Made by a program: the position numbers and the translations under genes. A stretch of 64,000 bases of DNA from Paraburkholderia sp. HP33-1 (GTDB taxonomy: Bacteria > Pseudomonadota > Gammaproteobacteria > Burkholderiales > Burkholderiaceae): the NCBI RefSeq assembly GCF_021390595.1, contig NZ_JAJEJR010000001.1, positions 2,728,001 to 2,792,000 of the forward strand, written 5' to 3'. Positions 20,753 to 30,281 of the stretch are shown here, in pieces. The notes beneath the pieces were generated by a model. It searched no databases. It was not told the DNA's origin and saw only the letters and a program-made list of their open reading frames with translations. Each line of letters starts with the position of its first letter. The first letter of the stretch is position 1.

Positions 20753-22350
20753 TCAAACCGTTCCACTCGATCGAATCGGCGGCGAGCGCAACGCATAACT
20801 GGCGGCGCCGGCAGATCCTGCGCGCCGGCGCGTCGACGCTCGTGCTCGGCCTCGTCGCGCCGCGTCTCGCCTTCGCGAGCTCGGTGCTCGGCGTGCGCGT
20901 GTGGCCCGCGCGCGACTACACTCGCGTGACGATCGAATCCGACCAACCGCTGCAGAACACGCAGGAACTGCTGCAGGGACCGGACCGGCTCGTGGTCGAT
21001 CTGAACGGCCTCGATCTCGATCAGGCGCTGAAGGATCTGGTGTCGAAGATCACGCCGAACGATCCGCAGATTTCGTCGGTGCGGGTCGGGCAGTACCAGC
21101 CGCATGTAGTGCGCATGGTGTTCGACCTGAAGGGCTCGGTGAAGCCGCAGGTGTTCGCGCTGCCGCCGGTCGGCGCGTACAAATACCGGCTCGTGTTCGA
21201 CCTGTATCCGGCTGTCGCGCCCGATCCGCTGATGGATCTGCTCGCGCAGACCGAGCGCAAGCAGCAGGCGCTCAACGAAGAAAACAGCGCGCCGCCCGCG
21301 ACGCTCGCCGGCCCCGGCACGGCGCCGCCCGTCGACAACAGCGAGGCGTTCTTCGAGCATTACGCGCAGAACGGCGGTGCGGGCAACGGCGCGGGTAGTG
21401 GCGCCGCAACGGGCGTACCGCATCCGCCCGCGCGTGGCACGACGCCGCCGTCCGCACCGGTCATCGCCGGCAGGCAGGCGACGCCCTCCGCTCCACTTGC
21501 GCCGCCTGCTGCGATCGCCCGCAACAAGGGCGGCAATACCAGCAACGGCGGTCCCGCGCGCGGCCCCGACAGCGACAACCTCGGCAACGGCGACGACACC
21601 TACGCGTTCACCACGCCGAAGCCGAGCCGCGGCAACACCGTGCGGCTGCTCACGGTCGCGATCGATCCGGGTCATGGCGGCGAGGACCCGGGCGCGATCG
21701 GCGGCAGCGGCACCTACGAGAAGCACGTCGCGCTCGACATCGCGAAGAAGCTGCGCGCGAAGATCGACGCGCAGCCAAACATGCGCGCGATGATGACGCG
21801 CGACGCCGATTTCTTCGTGCCGCTGAACGTGCGCGTGCAGAAAGCACGCCGCGTCGGCGCGGACCTTTTCGTGTCGATCCACGCCGACGCGTTCACCACA
21901 CCCGAGGCGAAGGGCTCGTCGGTGTTCGCGCTGTCGGAGCACGGCGCGTCGAGCGCTGCCGCGCGCTGGATGGCGAACAAGGAGAACTCGTCGGATCTGA
22001 TCGGCGGCATCAACATCAAGTCCGACGACGCGACCGTGAACCGCGCACTGTTCGACATGTCGACCACCGCGCAGATTCGCGACTCGATGCGCTACGGCAA
22101 CTTCGTGCTCAACGAGATCGGCGACATCAACAAGCTGCACAAGGGCTCGGTCGAGCAGGCCGGTTTCGCGGTGCTGAAGGCGCCGGACATTCCGTCGATC
22201 CTCGTCGAGACCGCGTTCATCAGCAATCCGGATGAAGAGCGCCGCCTGAACGACGACGCCTATCGCGACAGGATGGCCAACGCGATCCTGACCGGCATCA
22301 AGCGCTATTTCGCGGCCAATCCGCCGCTCGCGAAGAACCGCATGACGTGA
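20734..22350 (+). CDS. amiC: N-acetylmuramoyl-L-alanine amidase with AMIN domain, Tat-exported
   Basis: Periplasmic zinc amidase that cuts septal peptidoglycan during daughter-cell separation. The 538-residue product starts with a Tat-like signal (NWRRRQILRAGASTLVLGLV, residues about 22-41, cleavage after AFA), followed by the AMIN targeting domain (about 50-150), a long proline/glycine/alanine linker (about 185-300), and the Amidase_3 domain. Zinc-site segments are AIDPGHGGEDPGAIG, KHVALDIA, and SIHADAF; the C-terminal glutamate is in ILVETAFISNP. AGGAAAGG precedes ATG 20734. It overlaps tsaE. Confidence 0.93.
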   Translation: MSRKMLIKPFHSIESAASATHNWRRRQILRAGASTLVLGLVAPRLAFASSVLGVRVWPARDYTRVTIESDQPLQNTQELLQGPDRLVVDLNGLDLDQALKDLVSKITPNDPQISSVRVGQYQPHVVRMVFDLKGSVKPQVFALPPVGAYKYRLVFDLYPAVAPDPLMDLLAQTERKQQALNEENSAPPATLAGPGTAPPVDNSEAFFEHYAQNGGAGNGAGSGAATGVPHPPARGTTPPSAPVIAGRQATPSAPLAPPAAIARNKGGNTSNGGPARGPDSDNLGNGDDTYAFTTPKPSRGNTVRLLTVAIDPGHGGEDPGAIGGSGTYEKHVALDIAKKLRAKIDAQPNMRAMMTRDADFFVPLNVRVQKARRVGADLFVSIHADAFTTPEAKGSSVFALSEHGASSAAARWMANKENSSDLIGGINIKSDDATVNRALFDMSTTAQIRDSMRYGNFVLNEIGDINKLHKGSVEQAGFAVLKAPDIPSILVETAFISNPDEERRLNDDAYRDRMANAILTGIKRYFAANPPLAKNRMT

Positions 22351-22377
22351 TGTCGCCAGCCAGGATGCAACCGGCGC

Positions 22378-23259
22378 TCAGCGCGCCGGCATCAAACGCT
22401 GCACGACCCAGCCGCCGAACACGTTGACCGCGAGCCCCGCCATCACGAGCAACGCGCCCGCCACCTGCATCTCGGAGAGCTGCTCGCCGAGCATCAGCGA
22501 CGCCGACGCGAGCCCGACGATCGGCACCAGCAGCGAGAACGGCGCGACCTGGCTTGCCGGATAGCGCGACAGCAGACGGCTCCACAAACCATAGCCGAGC
22601 AACGTCGCGATAAAGGCGAGATAGACGATCGCGAAAATCGACAGCGCGCTGATGCCGGTCAGCGCGGTCGCGATCTCGCGCGGCCCTTCGAACACGAACG
22701 ACGCCGCGAAAAACGGCAGCGGCGGAATCAGGCTGCCCCACACGACGAGCCCGACCAGATCGACCTGGCCGACCTTCTTCGTGACGATATTGCCGAGCGC
22801 CCACATGCACGCGGCGCACAGCGTCAAAAGGAAACCGGCGAGCGACATCGTGTGGCCGCCTTGCAGACCGATCACCCCGAGGCCCGCCGCGGCAATCAGC
22901 AGACCGGCGACGTTCGGCACACGGAAGCGCTCGTGCAGAAACAGCGCCGCGAAGATCAGTGTGAAAAACGCCTGCGCCTGCAGCACCAGCGACGCGAGCC
23001 CAGCCGGCATGCCGACGTACATCGCCGAGAACAGGAACGCGAACTGCCCGAACGAGATCGTCGCGCCGTAGGCGAACAACCACCGCCACGGCATTTGCGG
23101 CCGCTTGACGAAAAACACCGCCGGCACTGCCGCGAGCGTGAAGCGCAGCGCACCGAGCAGCATGGGCGGCACGCCATGCAGGCCGACCTTGATCACGACA
23201 AAATTGACGCCCCACGCGATCACGACGATCAGCGCGAGCAGCAAGTCTCTCGGCGACAT
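22378..23259 (-). CDS. eamA: EamA-type exporter (DMT superfamily)
   Basis: Inner-membrane exporter of 293 residues with about ten helices in two repeated EamA halves. It resembles E. coli EamA/YdeD, an exporter of cysteine-pathway metabolites, along its whole length: VIAWGVNFVVIKVGLHGVPP, FGQFAFLFSAMYVGMPAGL, ASLVLQAQAFFT and APFSLLVPIVGLASASL. The substrate here is inferred only from that likeness. It is convergent with amiC, 27 bp apart, and divergent from the pirin gene. Confidence 0.88.
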   Translation of the reverse strand: MSPRDLLLALIVVIAWGVNFVVIKVGLHGVPPMLLGALRFTLAAVPAVFFVKRPQMPWRWLFAYGATISFGQFAFLFSAMYVGMPAGLASLVLQAQAFFTLIFAALFLHERFRVPNVAGLLIAAAGLGVIGLQGGHTMSLAGFLLTLCAACMWALGNIVTKKVGQVDLVGLVVWGSLIPPLPFFAASFVFEGPREIATALTGISALSIFAIVYLAFIATLLGYGLWSRLLSRYPASQVAPFSLLVPIVGLASASLMLGEQLSEMQVAGALLVMAGLAVNVFGGWVVQRLMPAR

Positions 23260-23367
23260 CCGCGTCTCCTGTGTGATGGTTCAATCCGGCAGTGTAGCGG
23301 AGGCGGCGACGCGCAGTAGAATCGACCATTCGAGCCTTGTCCCTCCACTTTCCCGGCGAGCCTGCCC

Positions 23368-24243
23368 ATGAGTACCTCGATCAAAGCCGTCCTCAAACCG
23401 CATTTGCGCGACATCGGCAATCTGACCGTGCGGCGCGTGCTGCCGGCGCTGGCAGCGCGCCTGATCGGCCCGTTCATCTTCTTCGACCACATGGGCCCCG
23501 CGACCCTCGAACCCGGCACCGGCCTCGACGTGCGCCCGCATCCGCACATCGGCCTCGCGACCGTCACCTATCTGTTCGACGGCGCGATCATGCATCGCGA
23601 CAGCCTCGGCTCCGAGCAGAAGATCGTTCCCGGCGACGTCAACTGGATGACGGCCGGCCGCGGCATCGTCCATTCGGAGCGCACGCCGCCGGAAGACCGC
23701 GCGCGCGGCCAGAAGATTCACGGCATCCAGACCTGGGTCGCGCTACCGCTAGCCGATGAAGACGCGCAACCGTCGTTCACGCATCATGCGGCCACGACCT
23801 TGCCGGTCGTCGAGCGCAACGGCGTGACGCTGCGCGTGATCGCGGGCACCGCGTTCGGCGCGGTGTCGCCGGTCGCGACGTTTTCGGGCACGCTGTACGT
23901 CGCCGCCGACTTCACGCCGGGCAGCGCGTTCGCGCTCGAACCCGAGCACGAGGAGCGCGGCGTATATCTGGTGGAAGGCGATCTGGAGATCGACGGCACG
24001 CCGCTCGAAGCGGGCCAGATGGCCGTGCTCGCGCTCGACGAAACCGTCACGCTCGCGAGCACCCACGGCGCGCGCGTGATGCTGCTCGGCGGCGAAAAGC
24101 TCGACGGCGAGCGCTTTATCGAATGGAATTTCGTTGCGAGTTCGCGCGAGAAGATCGAAGCCGCGAAGCTCGCATGGACGAATCAGGAAATGGGCCACGT
24201 GCCCGGCGAAACCGAATGGATTCCGCTGCCGCAGCGCAAGTGA
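23368..24243 (+). CDS. Pirin family cupin protein
   Basis: A 291-residue bicupin of the pirin family. The N-terminal cupin holds the likely metal ligands in RPHPHIGLATVTYL (H57, H59 region) and in GRGIVHSERTP (histidine and glutamate). The C-terminal cupin is less conserved. Some bacterial pirins are quercetin dioxygenases and others regulate enzymes; which applies here cannot be told. It is monocistronic and starts at 23368. Iron binding is expected from the family. Confidence 0.9.
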   Translation: MSTSIKAVLKPHLRDIGNLTVRRVLPALAARLIGPFIFFDHMGPATLEPGTGLDVRPHPHIGLATVTYLFDGAIMHRDSLGSEQKIVPGDVNWMTAGRGIVHSERTPPEDRARGQKIHGIQTWVALPLADEDAQPSFTHHAATTLPVVERNGVTLRVIAGTAFGAVSPVATFSGTLYVAADFTPGSAFALEPEHEERGVYLVEGDLEIDGTPLEAGQMAVLALDETVTLASTHGARVMLLGGEKLDGERFIEWNFVASSREKIEAAKLAWTNQEMGHVPGETEWIPLPQRK

Positions 24244-24332
24244 CGGCGGCGGGGCCGCGCGCGCAGGACCGCATTGAATCCGTGCGTTTCGGCCCCAACT
24301 AGCCACAAACCGTTTCTATCGACGAGGACGCA

Positions 24333-25181
24333 ATGGACACCACTCTGGCCACTTTTGAACAGGACGTCATCAAGGCGTCGATGCTGGCCCCCGTGCTGGT
24401 CGATTTCTGGGCGCCATGGTGCGGCCCCTGCAAGAGTCTCGGCCCGATGCTCGAAAAGCTCGAAGCCGAGGCCGCCGGCAAATGGAAGCTCGTGAAGGTC
24501 AACGTGGACGAGAATCACGAATTGGCCGCGCACTTCCAGGTGCGCAGCATTCCGCACGTGATCGCGTTCGCCGACGGCCAGGCCGTCGATCAGTTCGTCG
24601 GCGTACTGCCGGAAGGACAGCTGCGCGAGTTCCTCGAGCGGCTCGTGCCGCAGGGTGCGGCGGGCGCGCGCATCGAAGCGCAGACCGCGCTCGCCGAAGG
24701 CCGCCGCGACGACGCGTACGACCTGCTGCAAGCGGCGCTCGCGTACGACCCTGGCTTCGACGACGCGCGCATGGACCGCATCGAGCTGCTGCTCCAGGAC
24801 AATCGCATCGACGAGGCGCGCAACGAAGTCGATCTGCTGTCGCCAAAAACCACGCAAGGCATCGACGCGCGCTTCAACGCGATCAAGACGCGGCTCGACG
24901 CGGTGGACGCCGCCGCCGACCTGCCGCCCACCGATGCGCTCGAAGCGCGCGTCGCCGGCAACCCTGACGATCTCGAAGCGCGCTTCGATCTCGCGAGCGC
25001 ATTTATCGCGCGGCATAAATATGCGCAGGCGCTGGAACACCTACTCGCGATCGTGCAGCGCGACCGCACGTTCCGCGACGATATCGGCCGCAAGACGATG
25101 TTGTCGGTATTCGACCTGGCCGCGCATCAGCCGGAGCTGGTGTCGCAGTGGCGGCGCAAGTTGAGCGCGTCGTTGTACTGA
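24333..25181 (+). CDS. cnoX: Thioredoxin-TPR protein, CnoX/YbbN-like
   Basis: The 282-residue protein has an N-terminal thioredoxin domain (1-105) and a C-terminal TPR-like helical domain (about 115-282), the layout of the chaperone-holdase CnoX. It keeps a complete redox site, WAPWCGPCK, with C30 and C33, unlike E. coli CnoX, whose motif is degenerate. It may therefore act both as a thiol reductant and a holdase. It sits 89 bp downstream of the pirin gene in the same direction. Residues SIPHVIAF show the usual cis-proline. Confidence 0.88.
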   Translation: MDTTLATFEQDVIKASMLAPVLVDFWAPWCGPCKSLGPMLEKLEAEAAGKWKLVKVNVDENHELAAHFQVRSIPHVIAFADGQAVDQFVGVLPEGQLREFLERLVPQGAAGARIEAQTALAEGRRDDAYDLLQAALAYDPGFDDARMDRIELLLQDNRIDEARNEVDLLSPKTTQGIDARFNAIKTRLDAVDAAADLPPTDALEARVAGNPDDLEARFDLASAFIARHKYAQALEHLLAIVQRDRTFRDDIGRKTMLSVFDLAAHQPELVSQWRRKLSASLY

Positions 25182-25243
25182 TCGTTTGTCGTGATTCGCC
25201 GCGCGGCGGGTTGGGTGGTGTGCGGGTTGAAGAATCCGGCCGC

Positions 25244-26101
25244 CTAAACCGCCGCCTTCTTCCCCAACTCCCGCAATACGTACGCCGCAGCCGCAAAACC
25301 AAAGCTCGCGGTCACGCACACGCTCGACCCAAACCCCGCGCAATTCAACCCGACCGGCCCCGTATGTCCGGGCGACGTGCTCACGTGCTCGGCTTGCTCG
25401 TCGATATCGCATACCGCCGCTTCCGGATAGATCAACGGCTCGTCCGAATACACGGCGCTCACCTTGAACTTCGCCTTCGGCCCGCGCGGAAAGCCATGCT
25501 GTTTGCGCAACTGGCCGCGCACCTTCGAGAGCAGCGGATCCTGGATCGTCAGCGCGAGATCGTCGATGCGGATGCGCGTCGGGTCGAGCTGACCGCCCGC
25601 GCCGCCGATCGTGATCAGCGGCTGCTTGCGCTCGACGCACCACGCGATCAGCGCGGTCTTCGTGCGCACGCTGTCGATCGCGTCGATCACGTAATCGAAG
25701 CCGCCGCCGAGCGTCGCCGCGAAATTGTCCGGCTCGACGAAGTCCTCGATCAGCCGCACGTCGCAATACGGATTGATCGCCGCGATGCGTTCGGCCATCG
25801 CTTCAACCTTCGGCTTTCCGTAGTTACCGTCGAGCGCGTGAATCTGGCGGTTCGTGTTGCTTTCCGCGACGTTGTCGAGATCGATCAGCGTCAGCGTGCC
25901 GAGCGCGCTGCGCGCAAGCGCCTCCGCGACCCACGACCCCACCCCGCCGATGCCGATCACGGCGACGTGCGCGCCCTCGAACGCGGCGAGCGCAGGCGCG
26001 CCGTACAGACGCGCAATGCCGCCGAAACGGCGTGCACGGTCGGCGGATTCATTCGCGTCGAGGCTGGTAGTAAGATCGGATTGCGCAGTGGTGCTGGACA
26101 T
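25244..26101 (-). CDS. tcdA: tRNA threonylcarbamoyladenosine dehydratase TcdA
   Basis: ATP-dependent E1-like enzyme that converts t6A37 to its cyclic form. The 285-residue product has the nucleotide motif VIGIGGVGSWVAEALARS (about residues 47-64), DLDNVAESNTNRQ, and DAIDSVRTKTALI. The start MSSTTAQSDL at 26101 gives the family length; the upstream open frame lacks likeness. It is divergent from pdxH. With tsaE in the same window, two genes of the t6A/ct6A pathway are present but unlinked. Confidence 0.92.
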   Translation of the reverse strand: MSSTTAQSDLTTSLDANESADRARRFGGIARLYGAPALAAFEGAHVAVIGIGGVGSWVAEALARSALGTLTLIDLDNVAESNTNRQIHALDGNYGKPKVEAMAERIAAINPYCDVRLIEDFVEPDNFAATLGGGFDYVIDAIDSVRTKTALIAWCVERKQPLITIGGAGGQLDPTRIRIDDLALTIQDPLLSKVRGQLRKQHGFPRGPKAKFKVSAVYSDEPLIYPEAAVCDIDEQAEHVSTSPGHTGPVGLNCAGFGSSVCVTASFGFAAAAYVLRELGKKAAV

Positions 26102-26342
26102 GGTGGCAGGGCTCGAAAACACAGGCGGAACGGAGAAAGCGGCGGCGTACTGGCAGAGGCCAACGCGCGCAGCCCGTATTTTGCCTGAAGCCGTGAAAGC
26201 CGCCGCGCGGGGTCCCGTGCAGCAACGCAACGTTGCAGGCTTGCGCTGGCTCAACATGCGCCGCGCGATACGTTGATCCGCTCGCGCGCAAAAACCTGGC
26301 TCCTTAGTTATACTTGGCTTACTGTAGCGTTCGCATAAGAAC

Positions 26343-26984
26343 ATGATCTCACTCGCCGAGCTTCGCAAAAATTATTCGCTGGGGTCACTGGACGTTGCCG
26401 ACGTCAACCACGATCCGTTCCGTCAATTCGACACGTGGTTCCAGCAGGCAATCGACGCCAGGCTGCCCGAGCCGAATGCAATGACCCTGGCCACGGTCGA
26501 CGCGCGCGGCCGGCCATCGGCACGCATCGTGCTGATCAAGGGTGTCGACGAGCACGGTTTCGTGTTCTTCACCAATTACGAGAGCCGCAAGGGCCGCGAG
26601 CTAAGCGCGAACCCCTACGCGAGCCTGCTGTTTCACTGGATCGAACTCGAGCGCCAGGTGCGCATCGAGGGCCGCGTCGTCAAAACGAGCGAAGCAGACA
26701 GCGATGCGTATTTCGCGTCTCGTCCGCTCGGCTCGCGCATCGGCGCATGGGCTTCGAATCAGAGTCAGGTGATTGAAAGCCGTTCGCAGCTCGAAGTGCG
26801 CGAACGCGAAATCAGCCTGCAATACGGCGACAATCCTCCGCGTCCGCCGCACTGGGGTGGCTACCGTCTGGTGCCCGACGCGATCGAATTCTGGCAGGGG
26901 CGGCCATCGCGGCTGCACGACCGTCTGCTCTTTACGCGCGCGCAGGAAGGCGGCACCTGGCAAATCGCGCGCCTGTCGCCCTGA
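26343..26984 (+). CDS. pdxH: Pyridoxamine 5'-phosphate oxidase PdxH
   Basis: FMN enzyme that makes pyridoxal 5'-phosphate. The 213-residue product begins [18 protein letters not shown] and shows the family landmarks [51 protein letters not shown], and [13 protein letters not shown] near the C-terminus. The length is normal. A TATACT -10-like element at 26309-26314 may belong to its promoter, but the -35 is unclear. cfa follows 136 bp downstream on the same strand. Confidence 0.96.
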   Translation: MISLAELRKNYSLGSLDVADVNHDPFRQFDTWFQQAIDARLPEPNAMTLATVDARGRPSARIVLIKGVDEHGFVFFTNYESRKGRELSANPYASLLFHWIELERQVRIEGRVVKTSEADSDAYFASRPLGSRIGAWASNQSQVIESRSQLEVREREISLQYGDNPPRPPHWGGYRLVPDAIEFWQGRPSRLHDRLLFTRAQEGGTWQIARLSP

Positions 26985-27120
26985 CCCGACGAATGAAGCC
27001 GGCCATGCCGCGAACGTAGCGGCGCGCCGGCTGGATTGCGTTGCGCGGCCCGCGGAATGCGCCGCGCCCTGTCGCGATCCACACAGCTTTGCTTTAAATC
27101 AACGAACACGGAGAGATCAC

Positions 27121-28335
27121 ATGTTCTGGGAGAAAAAGCTGGCGCAGTGGGTTGAAGACGTCAAAATCAAAGCTAACGTTCCCGCACGCCTCGTGCTGTG
27201 GGACGGTCAGCAACACGACTTCGGGCAGTTCGCCGCGCCCCGGGTCACGCTACACGTGAAGAGCGCAACCGCGCTGCCCTATCTGCTCGAACCGAGCCTC
27301 GACAATCTCGGCGAAGCCTATGTGAAAGGCAAGATCGACATCGAGGGCAAGCTCTCGGACATCATCAATATCAGCTACCAGCTTGCTCGCAGCACCGTGA
27401 CGAGCGCCGGCAAGCTCGCGCGGGTGCGGCGCTACTTCAATCATTCGAAGAACTCGGACAAGAAAGCAATCCAGTATCACTACGATGTCTCGAACGAGTT
27501 CTACAAGCTGTGGCTCGACGAGAACATGGTCTACTCATGCGCGTACTTCGAGACCGGTACCGAAGACCTCGCGACTGCGCAGCTGAAGAAAATCGATCAC
27601 ATTCTGACCAAAATCCAGCTGCAGCCCGGGCAGCGTCTGCTCGACATCGGCTGCGGCTGGGGCGCGCTCGTGCTGCGCGCCGCCCGGAAGTTCGGCGCGC
27701 AGTGCGTAGGCGTCACGCTGTCGCAGAACCAGTTCGATCTCGCCACCGCGCGCGTGAAGGCGGCGGGTCTCGAAAACCAGATCGAAATCCGCCTGCAGGA
27801 TTATCGCGACGTGCAGGGACAATTCGATCGCATCACGAGCGTCGGCATGTTCGAGCACGTCGGCCGCAAGAATCTGCCCGGCTATTTCCAGAAGATCCAC
27901 GATCTGCTCGCCGACGACGGCGTCGCCATGAACCACGGCATCACATCGAGCGACGCCGATAGCGGCGAAACCGCGCTCGGCGGCGGCGAGTTCATCGACC
28001 GCTTCGTGTTTCCGGACGGCGAGCTGCCGCATATCAGCCTCGCGCTCGAAGCGATGCAGCGCGGCGGCCTCGAACCGGTTGACGTCGAAAGCCTGCGCCG
28101 CCACTATGCGCACACGCTCGACATCTGGGCGGAGAATTTCGAAGCCCATGCGGACGAAGCCCGCAAGCTCGTCGACGACGAAAAATTCCGCATCTGGCGC
28201 GTGTATCTGGCCGGCTGCGCGTATGCGTTCGAAAACGACGACGTGTCGATCTTCCAGGTGGTGTGCCGCAAAGCCGGCCGTAGCGCGAAAACCCTGCCGT
28301 GGTCGCGCCGCTACATGTACGAAAAACCGCTGTGA
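27121..28335 (+). CDS. cfa: Cyclopropane-fatty-acyl-phospholipid synthase
   Basis: SAM-dependent enzyme that methylenates double bonds of membrane phospholipid acyl chains. The 404-residue product has an N-terminal lipid-binding region and a methyltransferase domain with HYDVSNEFYKLWLDENMVYSC, the SAM loop LDIGCGWGALVLRAA and FEHVGRKN. It ends with EKPL. ATG at 27121 follows GGAGAG. It is co-directional with pdxH, and a long frame overlapping pdxH upstream is not part of it. A stationary-phase or acid-stress role is typical of the family. Confidence 0.95.
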   Translation: MFWEKKLAQWVEDVKIKANVPARLVLWDGQQHDFGQFAAPRVTLHVKSATALPYLLEPSLDNLGEAYVKGKIDIEGKLSDIINISYQLARSTVTSAGKLARVRRYFNHSKNSDKKAIQYHYDVSNEFYKLWLDENMVYSCAYFETGTEDLATAQLKKIDHILTKIQLQPGQRLLDIGCGWGALVLRAARKFGAQCVGVTLSQNQFDLATARVKAAGLENQIEIRLQDYRDVQGQFDRITSVGMFEHVGRKNLPGYFQKIHDLLADDGVAMNHGITSSDADSGETALGGGEFIDRFVFPDGELPHISLALEAMQRGGLEPVDVESLRRHYAHTLDIWAENFEAHADEARKLVDDEKFRIWRVYLAGCAYAFENDDVSIFQVVCRKAGRSAKTLPWSRRYMYEKPL

Positions 28336-28423
28336 CCCGACCCGGCTGTGACCGGTTGCGCCGCGACGGCGTGCATGAGCGCGCGCCGCGGCGCAATTCT
28401 GATCAACAGCAGGCCGGACATTG

Positions 28424-29755
28424 ATGGACCATAGCAGGACGAGTGACGTTGAAAAGCCGTCGAACGGCAAAGACGGTAACGGCGGCAGCCCGGACGGCGC
28501 GGCGTACGAGGCCACGCAGCAGTTCGATCTGTTCGGGATGCCGGTGAAGACTCTGGTAGAGACGCCGGCTGTGTCGCCGGGCGAAGCCGATTCGGCCGCC
28601 CCCGGGTCCACCGGCAGCGCGGCAGCGCAAGAGCGCAAGCGCGCGCCAAAGACCGCCAAAGCCAACGCCGCTGCGTCGCTGTTCGAAGACGACGCCACGC
28701 CCGACGGGCCCGCCCCTGAAACAGAGTCCCCGCCGTCCCCGCCCGCCTCGACCGACGCTCCGAAAAGACGCCGCACCCGCGACGTGCTCGCCGCGCCGCC
28801 CTCGCCCGAACTGCTCGCGCTCGCGGCGCAATTGCCGCCGCAGATCCACCTCGGCACCTCGACGTGGTCGTTTCCGGGCTGGAGCGGCATCGTCTACGGC
28901 GACGACTACAGCAACAGCAAACTGTCGCGCGAGGGCTTGAGTGCGTACGGCGCGCATCCGCTGCTGAAGACGGTCAGCATCGACCGGTCGTTCTACCAGG
29001 CGCTGACGGTCACCGAATACCTGCGCTACGCGCAGCAGGTGCCCGAGCATTTCCGCTTCATCGTCAAGGCGCCGATGACGATCACCGACGCCACTGTGCG
29101 CGCCGAGCGCGGCGAGCCGGTGTCGCTGAACCCGTGCTTCCTGAACGCGCAGATGGCGATCGACGATTTCGTCACGCCCTGTCTCGAAGGCCTCGGCGCA
29201 AAAGCCGGCGCGCTCGCGTTCCAGTTTTCGCCGCTGCCGGATCAGATGCTCGCGCAGCCGGCGATGTTCATCGAGCGTCTCGGCGAGTTTTTCAACGCAC
29301 TGCCCAGGCTGCCCGAGGGCAGTTGCTACGCGGTCGAGATTCGCGACGCGAGTCTGCTCACGCCGCGCTTCATCCGCATGCTGAAGACGGCAGGCGTGCG
29401 CTACTGCGTCGGCATTCATGCGCGGATGCCCGATCCGCTGCGCCAGGCCGCGGCGCTCGCGCTGCTCGACGGCGAACCGGCCGGCCCGCTGATCGTGCGC
29501 TGGAGTTTGCACGGCGGCTTCAAATACGAGCAGGCGAAAGCGAAGTACGAGCCGTTCAATCGGCTCGTCGACGAAGATCCGGCGACGCGCGCCTCGCTCG
29601 CCGAGCTGGCCGCGCGCTACGCGCTCGCCGGCCAGCCGGTCGTGATCGCGGTCAACAACAAGGCGGAAGGATCGGCGCCGCTCAGCTGCGTGAAACTGGC
29701 CGAAGCGATTGTCGAAGCCCTCCAGTCGCGCCGCCCCGCCGTCAACCTGCCTTGA
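28424..29755 (+). CDS. DUF72 family protein with disordered N-terminal extension
   Basis: A 443-residue protein. Residues 1 to about 135 are low-complexity (S, P, A, K-rich, including RKRAPKTAK-type basic patches). The DUF72 domain follows with IHLGTSTWSFPGWSGIVYG, the histidine/glutamate-containing core FRFIVKAP, AFQFSPLP and YAVEIRD. DUF72 is a TIM-barrel-like fold of unknown function. The start is ATG 28424, next to a TTG at 28421. It is convergent with msrA, and the two coding ends overlap by 14 bp. Confidence 0.85.
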   Translation: MDHSRTSDVEKPSNGKDGNGGSPDGAAYEATQQFDLFGMPVKTLVETPAVSPGEADSAAPGSTGSAAAQERKRAPKTAKANAAASLFEDDATPDGPAPETESPPSPPASTDAPKRRRTRDVLAAPPSPELLALAAQLPPQIHLGTSTWSFPGWSGIVYGDDYSNSKLSREGLSAYGAHPLLKTVSIDRSFYQALTVTEYLRYAQQVPEHFRFIVKAPMTITDATVRAERGEPVSLNPCFLNAQMAIDDFVTPCLEGLGAKAGALAFQFSPLPDQMLAQPAMFIERLGEFFNALPRLPEGSCYAVEIRDASLLTPRFIRMLKTAGVRYCVGIHARMPDPLRQAAALALLDGEPAGPLIVRWSLHGGFKYEQAKAKYEPFNRLVDEDPATRASLAELAARYALAGQPVVIAVNNKAEGSAPLSCVKLAEAIVEALQSRRPAVNLP

Positions 29756-30281
29756 TCCGGTGCGCGAACTTCTGGCGGAATTTCGCGACCTTCGGTGCAA
29801 CCACGAACGAGCAGTAGCCCTGATTCGGGTGCTGCGCGAAGTAGTTCTGGTGATACGTCTCGGCGGGCCAGTAGTTCTCGCCGAGCGGCAGCACCTCGGT
29901 CACGATCTTGCCGTCGTAGATGCGTTCTTCGCCGATCTCGCGAATCGCCTGCAGCGCGGTTTCGCGCTGCACGTCGGAATGCGTGAAGATCGCCGAGCGG
30001 TATTGCGTGCCGACGTCGTTGCCCTGCCGATTCAGCTGGGTTGGATCGTGGATTGCGAAGAAGATGTCGAGAATCTCGCGATAGCTGATCTTCGCCGGAT
30101 CGAAGTCGACCTTGACCACTTCCGCGTGACCGGTGTCGCCATCGCAGACCTGCTCGTAACTCGGATGGCGCGTGTGGCCGCCCGCATAACCCGACTCCAC
30201 CGCATTGACCCCCTCGACGCCCAGATACACCGCTTCGAGGCACCAGAAACATCCACCGCCGAGCGTTGCCGTCTCGTTCAT
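29742..30281 (-). CDS. msrA: Peptide methionine sulfoxide reductase MsrA
   Basis: Repairs S-form methionine sulfoxide in proteins. The 179-residue product begins MNETATLGGGCFWCLEAVY, with the catalytic cysteine C11 in GCFWC and a second cysteine at 14. It then has SGYAGGHTRHPSYEQVC, HAEVVKVDFDP and the late NQGYCSFVV with a resolving-type cysteine. ATG at 30281 is the family start; the long upstream open frame is arginine-rich and non-coding in character. No MsrB is fused. Confidence 0.95.
   Translation of the reverse strand: MNETATLGGGCFWCLEAVYLGVEGVNAVESGYAGGHTRHPSYEQVCDGDTGHAEVVKVDFDPAKISYREILDIFFAIHDPTQLNRQGNDVGTQYRSAIFTHSDVQRETALQAIREIGEERIYDGKIVTEVLPLGENYWPAETYHQNYFAQHPNQGYCSFVVAPKVAKFRQKFAHRIKAG

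Noticed and set aside
20749..22140. Long antisense open frame opposite amiC
   Set aside because: A shadow of the high-GC coding frame; arginine/alanine/valine-rich with no domain. Many similar antisense frames occur throughout the window and were left out.
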